Assembly (NCBI RefSeq): GCF_036898095.1
Contig: NC_090725.1
Location: 205,582,763-205,646,762 of the forward strand
DNA length: 64,000 bases
DNA from: Palaemon carinicauda
Lineage: Eukaryota > Arthropoda > Malacostraca > Decapoda > Palaemonidae
Direction: 5' to 3'
In this document: in pieces, positions 12,433 to 22,389 of the stretch
Layout: the number at the start of each line of letters is the position of its first letter
How positions within the stretch are numbered: the first letter of the stretch is position 1
Made by a program: the position numbers and the translations under genes
Notes under the pieces: model-generated
Seen by the model: only the letters and a program-made list of their open reading frames with translations
Told to the model about the DNA's origin: nothing
The model's database searches: none

Positions 12433-13598
12433 GTTTTCTAAAATTTTCAGGGAAATCTATTAAGCCTGGTAAGAACTGGAACTTTGTACTCAAAATAATT
12501 GTTTCACATTATTCATATCGCACTTTTCCAGATTAATAGGTATATTTTTTAGTTTTATCTTTAGCCCCAGAGGGCAAAGACATTAAAAGTGTGATGTGAT
12601 TGAAAAATGGAGGTGCATTATTGAGACCATTTTGCTTTTGCCATGAGATCTTTTCTGAGATAAACATTTTATCAATGCTTAGTTTTCCCCCTACAAACGG
12701 TATGCCTCGGTGACTGATATAATTCATTATAAAATACAGAGAATATCAAGCGGTAATGTGTAATAAAATCATCATTCTTTTAAAGAGAATTAGGGGATAT
12801 AGTTCTTTCTTATATCTGCATGTTTTAGACTCCAATTAAAAACGTCTTTTTCATTCAGGCAAGCTCACAAAACCTTGATATGATACAAGAGAACGTGGCA
12901 TTTTTAGTGTAGAAAAAAAAGTATAAACTTTTGGTATGCAAATGAGATGATTTTCTCCGAAAAGACTGTGAGTTTGTGAATATATGATTGCTGATTCTAC
13001 TGTGTCGTGAATACACTATTTTGCATGATTTGATTCCGACGGTTATTTTTGCATAGTGTGATTTATGTTGATTTTACACTGATGCCTTGTATCTGTTGTT
13101 TTCCCTTGCTTGTATTTTATCTCCTGCAGTATTTTATTCAAATGAGACTTCAGGAAAATCCATTGCCTAAGTTTGTGGGCCTTTTAAGTTGATTTACTGA
13201 TTTTCATTATTAGGACGGGTTACAATTATGCTCATATTTGTAACGCTAAACTTACGTGGATTCAAGTGTTTTCCTATTTTCACTTGATATCCTACAGTAT
13301 AGATCGTTGAAAAACAAACTGTTTCTTTACTTCTTAGGGAATATATGTCCATATTTACTACAGTAATTTTAAGTATGTGATGAAAAATAACGCGTTTACT
13401 TTGCATATGTATTAAAAAGCTATATGATATTTGAAAATTAAACACGATTTTTTAACCCAGAGCAATATTGCTGTTGTGGTTCTTTCTCCTGTGTTGAGGA
13501 AACAAACACTGGTAGGTATAATTGAATGAAATGAAGATTTTGCTTGTTATTTGCTTGATTCTTTTATCCCTGTTTCCTTAGTAATAAAGACGTAAGGC

Positions 13599-13601
<3 letters not shown>

Positions 13602-13680
<79 letters not shown>
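13602..13680. repeat. (CT)n microsatellite in C2
   Basis: Uninterrupted CT repeat. Confidence 0.95.
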
Positions 13681-13684
<4 letters not shown>

Positions 13685-14755
13685 AAATTATTTATGTGTC
13701 GTCTATATATGTTTTCGTTATTTAGCTTGTCATCCGTGACACTGGCATCCACTTCCCTTTTTTGTTTTCTCATATACGTTTGTTTTTCCCGGGTTCAATT
13801 TCACTTCGTCTCTGGTATTTACTCTTTCATCTGCATCAGTGTTTTTCGTTTTTCATGTATTTACTCTCCCAAAGGTATAGAATTTATTTTGTTATACCTG
13901 TCTCTGCTTGCTTTTGTAACCTTTGAGAAGTATTTGAGTATTTGTTTGCGTCAGTAGCGTGTGTATTTGCTTTTTTTTTTTTGTGTAGCTTGTATGTGTT
14001 TCTTTAATGACAGGCTGTTATGTTATTTTTTCAATTTTCAACAGAGTTTATTTGTGCTTGTACGAGTTTTCGAGTTGGTTGGTAATCGCTCAGCTGAAAA
14101 GCCACTATTCCGAATCTTCCTTTATTATGCTAGAAATATAGTTTTGTAATGATAAGAATAATTGGCATGCTTACTACGCCATATTTTATGCAAAATAGAT
14201 GCTTATTATACCCCTATTATGTTTTGTAGTGTAATGTTTTTATCGGATATGACAACAGTTTATTGTAGTTTTTGGAAAGTACTTTATTTCTTTTTATTTT
14301 ACAGTTTTGTTATAGTCATATCAACTACTAACTAGGAATTAAACCTTGCAAATAGCCTTAAATTGATTTTGCAAAATAATGATAGATTTGTAAACTCCCT
14401 AAGAATGGTCTTTTATTAATTTCTATTATTGATGGATTTTATCAGGAACGTATCTTGAAAGACCAAAGACAAAGTAGCTCGTAAACGTTTTTCTCCTAAC
14501 TTATTTTGCATCCACTGATACAAAATGTTTAAATGAATATATTTCGATCGTCCTTCCTCTTCTAAACAATTCATCTTCCTATCTTTTTTTTTCTTTACAA
14601 ATCTCCTGTTTCACCGTAATCAGTAAATTCCTTCATATCGGTTTCGTAGATGAGAGCGGTCTGTTTAAAGTTTCCTTTATGAATAAATGAAAATATACTA
14701 ATTTATATTATGTGATTGGCGAAGAAAGTTCACAAAAAAACAGATGATACACCAA

Positions 14756-14977
14756 TTACAAGAAAATGCAATTCTTTAATTGCCGAGAAATCGTAGATAC
14801 ATACAGTAGGTTTCCTGTCGACAAGTCAAACCGAAAAGGGATTAGATGAAGATTCATTTGCCTGTATCCAAATTGCTTGTTGCTGTTGTGATTGCATACA
14901 ACCGGAATTGGTTTTCCCAAGGGCGTCATTTTCCTCTGGGATAGAGCGTAGTGGTCGTGTCCTGCAAAGCTCGACAT
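14756..14977 (-). other. Conserved patch with 73-codon minus frame (copy C2)
   Basis: Parallel to 11,189-11,410 and 31,989-32,192. The three frames differ at a handful of positions, nearly all amino-acid changing. No family recognised. Confidence 0.2.
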
Positions 14978-15780
14978 CAGATTTCAAAGCCCCCAGAGAT
15001 ATTTGCTCTATTTTGTCACTTGGACTCGTCGAATGCCATGATTTTTTTCTTTAATTCTTTTGTAGTTTGTGTTTATTGTTTTATTTTAGATCTCTTCACA
15101 AAAATTCTAGTCTTTGCTTCTAAAGGGATTCTTTGTTCATTAATATAATTAAAATTAACCCTTTTTTTATCTTTACCACTCTCCCTATAGTTATTCGTTT
15201 GACGCTGCACTATCTTCTCTCTTTCTCTCTCCATCTCTTTGTTATTGTCTGTTAAACGTTGGGTACAATCTAGGTACACGTGAGTCCTTGAATTGCGCTC
15301 TTGGATCTTTTCATATTCGTCATTTAACAGAAATTTGTGAGCTATTATATCAAAACTAAATAAGAGGAAAATGAAATGCCTTTGTTCACTGTTTCCGTGA
15401 TTTTCTCATTCGAGATTGATATGAAAATGTGACCTTCACCGTAGGAATTTTAAGCAATTGGGCCATAGGCTAACGTTTTATCCGCTCATTCCCAGAAGAC
15501 ATGAGAGGAGAGTGAACAATATTTTCATTTAGAAATATTTCCCTTTGGAAATTTGTTTCTTATTGGGTAAAAGATAAGTTAGTACATTAATACATATTCA
15601 AGCAGGTTTTCTAATTATAGTCCTTCAGTAAAGCTGGACCAATAATTGATATGGGAAACAATTTTCGTGAGATAAACAGGATATGCAAATACCAGTGCAT
15701 CATTTCATGGGAATGATGTTGGTACCACTGCACCTCTCAGTATGGGATCATCTTCGTCCAACCCCACCGGCAATGATTAG

Positions 15781-15783
<3 letters not shown>

Positions 15784-15859
<76 letters not shown>

Positions 15860-15875
15860 TTTATATATATATATA
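15784..15875. repeat. (AT)n microsatellite
   Basis: Pure AT tract. In C1 the same position (about 11,953) has only a few repeats (ATATATAAAAAAAAGTATAT). In C3 it is 32,998-33,112. Confidence 0.95.
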
Positions 15876-16203
15876 TGAAGTCCCTGACTCATGACATTCC
15901 TTGCCAAATATCTGCAGAGATAAACAGGGTTGAAAAGGAGGGAGAAGTTGCAGTACATTGTAGTAGTAACAACATTAGGACAAGAAAAAGTATGGATCGG
16001 AAGTTTTATGGGAGGTTTTGTCACGTTGAATGGAGGACGATTGGCTGGCGTGAATGGAGTGGGTAGGGAGTCGATACACTGGTTGAGAGCTTTGTGTGTT
16101 TGCATGTGAAGCTGGTGGGTCTGAGGATTTCTACTGGATGACCGTGACAGAAATCTGTCTTGTTTTTCCCAGCTATATTCCATGTTGAAAAACTTCAATA
16201 TGG

Positions 16204-16204
<1 letters not shown>

Positions 16205-16266
<62 letters not shown>

Positions 16267-16392
16267 CTGTATATATATATACACATATATATGTGCATAT
16301 ATATATACATATATATATGTGTATATATATGTATGTGTATATATATGTATATATATGTATATGTATCTATGTATAATATATATATATATATT

Positions 16393-16482
<90 letters not shown>
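16205..16482. repeat. Compound (AT)n/(TG)n microsatellite
   Basis: (TA)n, TATGTATATATG variants, then (TG)n of about 20 repeats with one TT interruption. Confidence 0.95.
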
Positions 16483-16735
16483 TGTAGCGTCTTCCCTATA
16501 TCCTTTTCATCTACGAGAAATTCTCTTGACATTCTTCCCCTCTTTTCTCTCTCTCTCCTCTCTGAATCCAATGACCTTCCTCTCTAGCTATTTGCATTCT
16601 GATCTTTCAATATCTATTAACCTCTATCGTTTCTAGATTCTCCTCCCATCTCCTTTGAACTGAATATGCAAAAGCCATTATTTTTTCAACTTACTCTGTC
16701 TGCTTCCTCTATTATATCATATGTGTGTATAATGC
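16483..16735. other. Array block D (copy 1)
   Basis: Starts CTGTAGCGTCTTCCC and is C/T-rich. It is repeated at about 33,816-34,062. It is absent after C1, so the internal duplication did not include it. No gene. Confidence 0.7.
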
Positions 16736-16739
16736 ACAT

Positions 16740-16743
16740 ATGA

Positions 16744-16820
<77 letters not shown>

Positions 16821-16828
16821 ATATAAAA
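16740..16828. repeat. (AT)n microsatellite between units 1 and 2
   Basis: Pure (TA)n. The equivalent tract before unit 3 is 34,070-34,201. Confidence 0.95.
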
Positions 16829-17448
16829 TGCGCTATGCCGTTGTGCGTGCGATTAGGCAGTAGCACAAATTCACAAATGGATTTTAAAGCCATTTAAGCG
16901 TTACTATAATAATTCTAACCTGGACTTGCCAGTTGAAATAACGCTTAAATAAATTCTTTGCCTCTGGTCAATTATGAAATTATCAACGCATAATGGAGCT
17001 TAATGGATATAAATTTTGATGTTATCCTGTTAATTTTGTTCAATAATTGTATTCCATTATTTTAGAAAGGAGGTTAATTCACAATGAACGCTGAATACCA
17101 AATCAAGTCGGAATTAGTAGTCAGCGCATTTGCTATGAATAATTGATGCGCCGGACGAATAAATATGGAAAAAGAAACTATATTAGGGAATTAAATATTT
17201 ATGACGTTGAATTGATAGGAGGCCGTTCGATTCTCGCTTGTTTTCATTTTTCTACATTTCTTTTATCTCTGTTTTATGAGATGTTATTTATTTTGTGCCA
17301 CGATAGTATCATAAGAATTGTCATAGTAATTGTTTTTTTGTTAACGGAGGAGTCAATTTTGAGTATTACTATTACCCGTTTTATTATAAATGTTTATTAT
17401 CATTACTGATATTGTCTGTAAAATTTCCTTATCTTTTTTTGTCTTTAT

Positions 17449-17955
17449 GTGTGTATATCTAGTTTAAGAGCACCTTTTCATTCCTCTCTAAACGATATAT
17501 TTGCCAAACTCGAGGGTGATTATTTCTCACACTTTCATTTAAAAGTTTGTTTCCAACCAGTGTTTATTTATTCGTTTTCTTTGCACGTCCCTTCCGTTTT
17601 CTGTTGCAGCGATCTTGCACCAACAAGGTGTTTTTTTCTTTCTTTCTTTCTTTTTTACGGGATACTTCTTGCTTTTGGGTCGTGGAAAACTTTAGCCATT
17701 CCGTGTTTGGATGTATCTGATGACACCCATTCTCTCAACATGTCTCGGGTTATGACAGCATGTGCAGTGGGAGGGGAATTGCAGGCCATTTTCAACGGCC
17801 TTGCGCTTGCAATACGAAATATTGCTAAAAGACGAGTATTCAAAATGCTGGCTGTCAACAGGAATAGTGTTATTGCTTTTAAACATTTTTCTTCACTCTC
17901 TTCCAGCCGATTTCTGTATTCATATGAAGTTAAACCTCTACGGACAGATGCCTAA
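17449..17955 (+). other. 168-codon open frame in unit 2, doubtful
   Basis: Open from ATG to stop. It includes a patch reading TACAVGGELQAIFNGLALA, then AIRNIAKRRVFKMLAVNRN. I recognise no family. It has no clear signal peptide. The homologous DNA in unit 1 (5.5-5.96 kb) has indels that break the frame. Most likely a chance frame, with a small possibility of an old exon. Confidence 0.15.
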
Positions 17956-18569
17956 ATATATTTTTAGCAAAATAAAACTTTTTTTTCTGTATTTATTGCA
18001 CTTTGTTGATGTTACCTCCTCCACTGGACTATTTTTTAGTATTAGCATTTCTTTGTAATTGTTATTTTAATTACGATCATCGTATCTTTATTTTTGTCAT
18101 GGAGCCTTTTGTTGTTGTTGTGATTATTGTTTATTGTAGGTTGTAAAAATTCACAATTATCGTTTTAAGTTCGATCAAAGTCAGGATCTTTCACACCTCC
18201 CAAGTGCTCCATCAGGTGAAGAATGAGACAAATAGCACATGTTCTCAAAAGTCAACTAAGAGAAAATTGACAATAATCAAGGCAGAAGTCAAAGTTAAAG
18301 GATTGAATATTAAGATAATTAGGTAGCTTCTTAAGATTCACCTGGTAACTATAATGGTTATTGTCTTTGTCTTCATAGTTGATTGAATAGAGTTCAGTTG
18401 TGATGCTTCATCACAAGCATACGAACTTTAGGTGTTTATGAGTTATAGTTCTGAAAATAGGAAGGGATTTTTTTTAATACCCACAATATATTACATTCTA
18501 GATAATTTTTTCATGCTCATGATATATTTTTTATAAATTAGATTCAGTAGCCTATGTGTCTATATGATA

Positions 18570-18786
<217 letters not shown>

Positions 18787-18974
18787 GATGATAGAATGGG
18801 TCCCTAGATATTTCAAAAGAAGTAGGAGAAGGAAGAGAAGACGTGGAATTGACGAACTAGATAAGTTTGCTATTGCGGACTGATATAGAAAGACCATAAA
18901 CACATGTAAGTGGAAGGACATGTCTGTGGCCTTTGTTCTGCAGTGGACTAGTAACGACTGATGATACTAATGAT

Positions 18975-18978
<4 letters not shown>

Positions 18979-19042
<64 letters not shown>
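18979..19042. repeat. (AT)n tract, left flank of the DIRS-like insertion
   Basis: Runs directly into AAAACGGATTTTGAGCG, the 3' end of the element. Together with 27,679-27,792 it is the split target microsatellite. Confidence 0.95.
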
Positions 19043-19047
<5 letters not shown>

Positions 19048-19106
19048 GGATTTTGAGCGAAGCGAAAAATCTATTTTTGGGTGAGATGGCCATGTCGTCC
19101 TGATGG
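19043..19106. repeat. 3' terminal segment, perfect inverse of the internal complementary region
   Basis: Positions 19,043-19,106 are the reverse complement of 19,496-19,559 over 64 nt with no mismatch seen. The segment comprises the terminal extension and the outermost 18 nt of the 3' inverted repeat. Confidence 0.9.
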
Positions 19107-19417
19107 AAGTTCCTATAGGGTAGCTTCCTAGGGTATATTACAACTACGGCGATATTCCCAGAGAATTTACCTTAAGGTACCCAGAATTCTAACTCCTGGA
19201 GCGAATATCCCTAATGAAAGGGATATCGCGACATATCAGAGGACGTATTCTTGACACGCACATGGCAATCTGCACCCCAAACAGAGATAACACATCGAGG
19301 GGTCAATTGGCAAGAAACGAAAACGGGAAAGAAAAAGGGGGAGCCGCTCCCAAGGCTCCCTCTTCTTCAGTTTCGTAAGCGTGCCTGGCGCCAATCCTGG
19401 CGCCATCTGTATTCCTT
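19089..19417. repeat. DIRS 3' inverted terminal repeat
   Basis: Begins GCCATGTCGTCCTGATGGAAG and ends near the ATCTGTATTCC string. It is the reverse complement of 27,337-27,667 with a modest number of substitutions and small indels. The inner edge is where homology stops (CCTTGTAGCG here versus CCTTTTTGCG on the inverse of the other copy). Confidence 0.9.
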
Positions 19418-19495
19418 GTAGCGTACAAGAGGTGCTACAGATACTGTATGTAGGGAGGGGTACTACAGCCCTTTCATAGAAAGGGAAGGGCAGGT

Positions 19496-19590
19496 CCATC
19501 AGGACGACATGGCCATCTCACCCAAAAATAGATTTTTCGCTTCGCTCAAAATCCGTTTTTTGGGCTCAATCCATGTCGTCCTGATGGAAG
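19496..19590. repeat. DIRS internal complementary region (ICR)
   Basis: The first part (19,496-19,559) is the exact inverse of the element's 3' end. The second part (about 19,560-19,590) is the inverse of the 5' end (27,647-27,678) with one mismatch (TCAATCC versus TCAAGCC). The two meet at a T run, CCGTTTTTTGGGCTC, which reads as the two element ends joined. In the DIRS1 model this region templates completion of the ends and circularisation. Confidence 0.9.
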
Positions 19591-20168
19591 TATACCAGAG
19601 CATTACTGTATCTGTGGATTCTCAGAACGTGCCGTACTCCCCGGAGGTAATTTTTCCCGGTCGACTAGACCTAGAGACCTAAGATGTTACCGTTATACAT
19701 CTTTTCAACTAACCATAAACCATGTTAGAGCTTCCTGCCCCCTACAGGGAAGAGTCCTACTAGACTCTGGAAAAGTCTCGAAGAGTACATATACCTATGT
19801 ATGAATACCAGGCAAGCTAATATAGTGGTCTCACCCTATATTAAGTAAAGCATAGTTTGTAAAGAACCACTGCGTCAATATGAAATATTGACCAGTTCTC
19901 TGCACAATACTTGTATTGGACAAAGGTTTATATCCGCATAGGAGGAAACTTGTAAAACCGCCACCGTCCCCTTCTGGGACGGAGTCCTCCCATTAAGGGA
20001 AAGCATAAACCAATGCAACATAGCTTGCATAAAGGAACAATTCTATTAGAATTATCCCAGATAAAGTACATAGAATGAATGCTCCATTATACCAATAAAT
20101 TGACACAGGTGAAGGAGACGCAAGGTTCTCAAGAACAAGTTTATTGACAAACAATAAATAGACAGGTT

Positions 20169-20235
<67 letters not shown>

Positions 20236-20545
20236 AAGAGGATAACCCAAAACTTTAAGCATAAGTATGATAGTAAACAGAACTTGTTTATCTGAAAGAA
20301 AAAACATTATTGCCACTTTTAAGATACCGAGGTATCAAAGTCATAAAAGTCTGTATTACAAATCAATCACATTAGCGTTAGAAAACGCTCGGCACACATG
20401 TCTGCACTTATGCTAGGTTCACCTTTGGAAATGGAACAGTCTACGTGGGCAACTCAGTGCCCTCACTTAGTTTGTAGTACCGTATGGAACTACACACTCA
20501 CCCTGGAATTAATCGTCCCAATTAAAACCACTGTTCCTCGCAGAG
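19591..20545. other. DIRS 3' noncoding region
   Basis: Lies between the recombinase stop and the ICR. No open frame. It contains an internal (AT)n tract at 20,178-20,233. Confidence 0.8.
20178..20233. repeat. (AT)n microsatellite inside the DIRS element
   Basis: (TA)n of about 28 repeats between the recombinase gene and the ICR. Confidence 0.95.
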
Positions 20546-21763
20546 TTAAACAGTAGGGTTAACGACGCGACCCACTGCTACCACAGATCTCTTTAGTTCC
20601 TCTACTTGCTTCGCATAGTGGCGAAAGAACACTCTGGAAGACTTCCAGCCAGTGTATGAACGGAGATGTTCAAAATCCATACAATTAAAGAAATTTAAGG
20701 ATGAGGCAACTTTCCTCGGATCGTGACCTGCGGGTGTACTGTCAGGATCCGCTCTGCGAATAAAATATGTGATTTTCGCTCTGAGTTGATTCAGAGATAA
20801 ATTTGAGCCTGATGTTTCTCCCCTGAATAGTTGTCCACCCTTGAAGTGTGAAGTTCTACGAAGATAGACCTTTAGGCATTCTACTGGAAATAGAGATGCA
20901 TCTTCTTTCAGAGGGCAGATTCTCCAGGGACCCCACCTGTTGGTGGGTAACTCATTCTTGGCAAGAAATGTAGGATCCGGAAACAGGTTCAGTTCTCCCC
21001 CATCCAGGAACTGAACACGACCTGCCTCTCTCGAGAGGGCTACAATCTCACTAACCCTGGCCCCGGACGCGAGTGCAAATAGGAAAATAACTTTTTGTGT
21101 CAAATCCTTTAACGCACACTCCTCATTGCTCAACAGAGAAGCGAAATGAAGAACTTTGTCTAAAGACCATGAAATGGGCTTTGGAGGTGCTGAAGGTCTG
21201 AGCCTAGCGCAGGCTTTCGGAACTTTATTAAAGATCTCGTTACCGAGGTCGACCTGGAAGGCATATAGAATGGGTCTTGTCAAAGCAGACTTACACGCCG
21301 AAATCGTGTTAGCTGCCAACCCTTGACCATGGAGGTGGATGAAGAAAGATAAGCAGAAGTCTGTAGAGATCTCCTGCGGATTCTTCGCCTTGACAAAGGC
21401 CACCCATTTTCTCAAAGATGACTCGTATTGCCTTTTAGTAGATTTGCACTTATATTCCTCTTGGAAGTCTATGCTGGCTTTCGAAATCCCGAAACGCTTT
21501 CTCACCGCTAGGGAGAGAAAATCATGAACTGCAGGGTCCGGGTTTTCTGTAATGAAGCGCAGACAGTCGACTTCTGGACTCGCTGGGTCAGAACTGGATC
21601 TGGTAGCGGTACAAACTTCAGCCGTAGTTCCAATGCCAGGGGGAACCACACGCTGTTCGGCCACTCGTGGGCCACTATTGCCGCTACCCCCTTGGAGGAC
21701 CTCAGTTTGTTGAGGACCCTCAACGGAAGGTTGTGAGGAGGGAACAGATAAATCCTGGACCAT
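20546..21763 (-). CDS. DIRS tyrosine recombinase (YR)
   Basis: Site-specific recombinase that would insert the circular DNA intermediate. The frame is open from 23,314 to 20,546 (922 codons), but its first part only shadows the RT-RNase H frame. The last upstream ATG, at 21,763, gives 405 residues and is the start used here. Conserved recombinase sequence begins near 21,556. Visible catalytic residues, numbered in the 922-codon frame: R752 in SGARVSEIVAL, H864 and R867 in GHDPRKVAS, a tryptophan in TGWKSSR at the H/W position, and Y900 in RHYAKQ. This is the full R-HxxR-W-Y set. The N-terminal part (KSTKRQYESSLRKW) fits the SAM-like core-binding domain. The frame lies -1 relative to RT-RNase H and overlaps it. 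No break seen. Whether translation uses internal initiation or frameshifting is unknown. Confidence 0.9.
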   Translation of the reverse strand: MVQDLSVPSSQPSVEGPQQTEVLQGGSGNSGPRVAEQRVVPPGIGTTAEVCTATRSSSDPASPEVDCLRFITENPDPAVHDFLSLAVRKRFGISKASIDFQEEYKCKSTKRQYESSLRKWVAFVKAKNPQEISTDFCLSFFIHLHGQGLAANTISACKSALTRPILYAFQVDLGNEIFNKVPKACARLRPSAPPKPISWSLDKVLHFASLLSNEECALKDLTQKVIFLFALASGARVSEIVALSREAGRVQFLDGGELNLFPDPTFLAKNELPTNRWGPWRICPLKEDASLFPVECLKVYLRRTSHFKGGQLFRGETSGSNLSLNQLRAKITYFIRRADPDSTPAGHDPRKVASSLNFFNCMDFEHLRSYTGWKSSRVFFRHYAKQVEELKRSVVAVGRVVNPTV

Positions 21764-22389
21764 CTGTTCCAGTCGAGGGACATCGCGTCCACTGCTTCCG
21801 CTAAGGGGTCCTCGTACGGGGACACGTACAGGGGCAACTTCTTGTTGTCTTTCGTCGCAAAGAGGTCTATCTGCAGTTCTGGGACTTGATTCAGAATGAA
21901 GGAGAATGATCCTGCGTCTAAGGACCATTCCGACTCTATCGGTGTGAACCTGGATAGAGCGTCCGCTGTCACATTGCGGACTCCTTGAAGGTGAACTGCC
22001 GACAGGTACCACTTCTTCTTTTCCGCCAATCGGAAGATGGCCAACATCACCTGGTTGAGAGGTGGTGACCTCGATCCTTGTCGATTCAAGTATCTCACAA
22101 CTACCTCGCTGTCCATCACCAACCTTATGTGGATCGAGTGACGCGGGGAGACTTTCTTTAAGGTAAGGAGCACTGCCATAGCTTCTAGAAAGTTTATGTG
22201 AAAGGTCTTGAATAGCTTGGACCAAGTCCCCTGGACTTTTTTCCGATGAGAGTGACCTCCCCATCCCTCCTTCGAGGCGTCTGAGTGAATCGTCACCGAT
22301 GGGGGAGGTGGCTGAAGAAGAACCGACTTCTTTAGATGTCTGGCTTGGGACCAAGGCCTGAGAAGAGTACGTAGCCGAAGCGGAACTGG
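21508..22389 (-). CDS. DIRS RNase H and methyltransferase-like region (downstream part of the RT-RH frame)
   Basis: Same phase as the RT frame, directly after an in-frame TGA at 22,390-22,392 and open from there to 21,508. Numbering from the GTG at 22,296, RNase H residues are D6 (TIHSDASKEGWGGH), E38 (NFLEAMAV), D62 (VMDSEVV) and D112 (NVTADALSRF). It removes template RNA during reverse transcription. After RNase H comes IDLFATKDNKKLPLYVSP, then DWNRWSRIYLFPPHNLP and WPNSVWFPL. This block follows RNase H in DIRS1-like elements and has been described as methyltransferase-like. I see no separate start; translation would normally continue from the RT. The end overlaps the recombinase frame. Confidence 0.88.
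   Translation of the reverse strand, partial: PVPLRLRTLLRPWSQARHLKKSVLLQPPPPSVTIHSDASKEGWGGHSHRKKVQGTWSKLFKTFHINFLEAMAVLLTLKKVSPRHSIHIRLVMDSEVVVRYLNRQGSRSPPLNQVMLAIFRLAEKKKWYLSAVHLQGVRNVTADALSRFTPIESEWSLDAGSFSFILNQVPELQIDLFATKDNKKLPLYVSPYEDPLAEAVDAMSLDWNRWSRIYLFPPHNLPLRVLNKLRSSKGVAAIVAHEWPNSVWFPLALELRLKFVPLPDPVLTQRVQKSTVCASLQKTRTLQFMIFSP

Larger units (their letters stand above)
12433..16205. repeat. Internal duplication copy C2 of unit 1
   Basis: Starts GTTTTCTAAAATTTTCAGGG exactly as C1 and runs in parallel to C1, and to C3 (29,600-33,425). It carries (TC)n at 13,602-13,680 and (AT)n at 15,784-15,875. No gene recognised. Confidence 0.85.

Noticed and set aside
17449..17955. 168-codon frame as a host gene
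   Set aside because: The close duplicate in unit 1 has frame-breaking indels, and no family or splice evidence was found. Kept only as a doubtful feature.
19043..19106. Reading the 64-nt inverted pair (19,043-19,106 with 19,496-19,559) as a MITE or a transposon of its own
   Set aside because: The pair is explained by the DIRS terminal segment and its ICR; the other half of the ICR matches the far end of the element.
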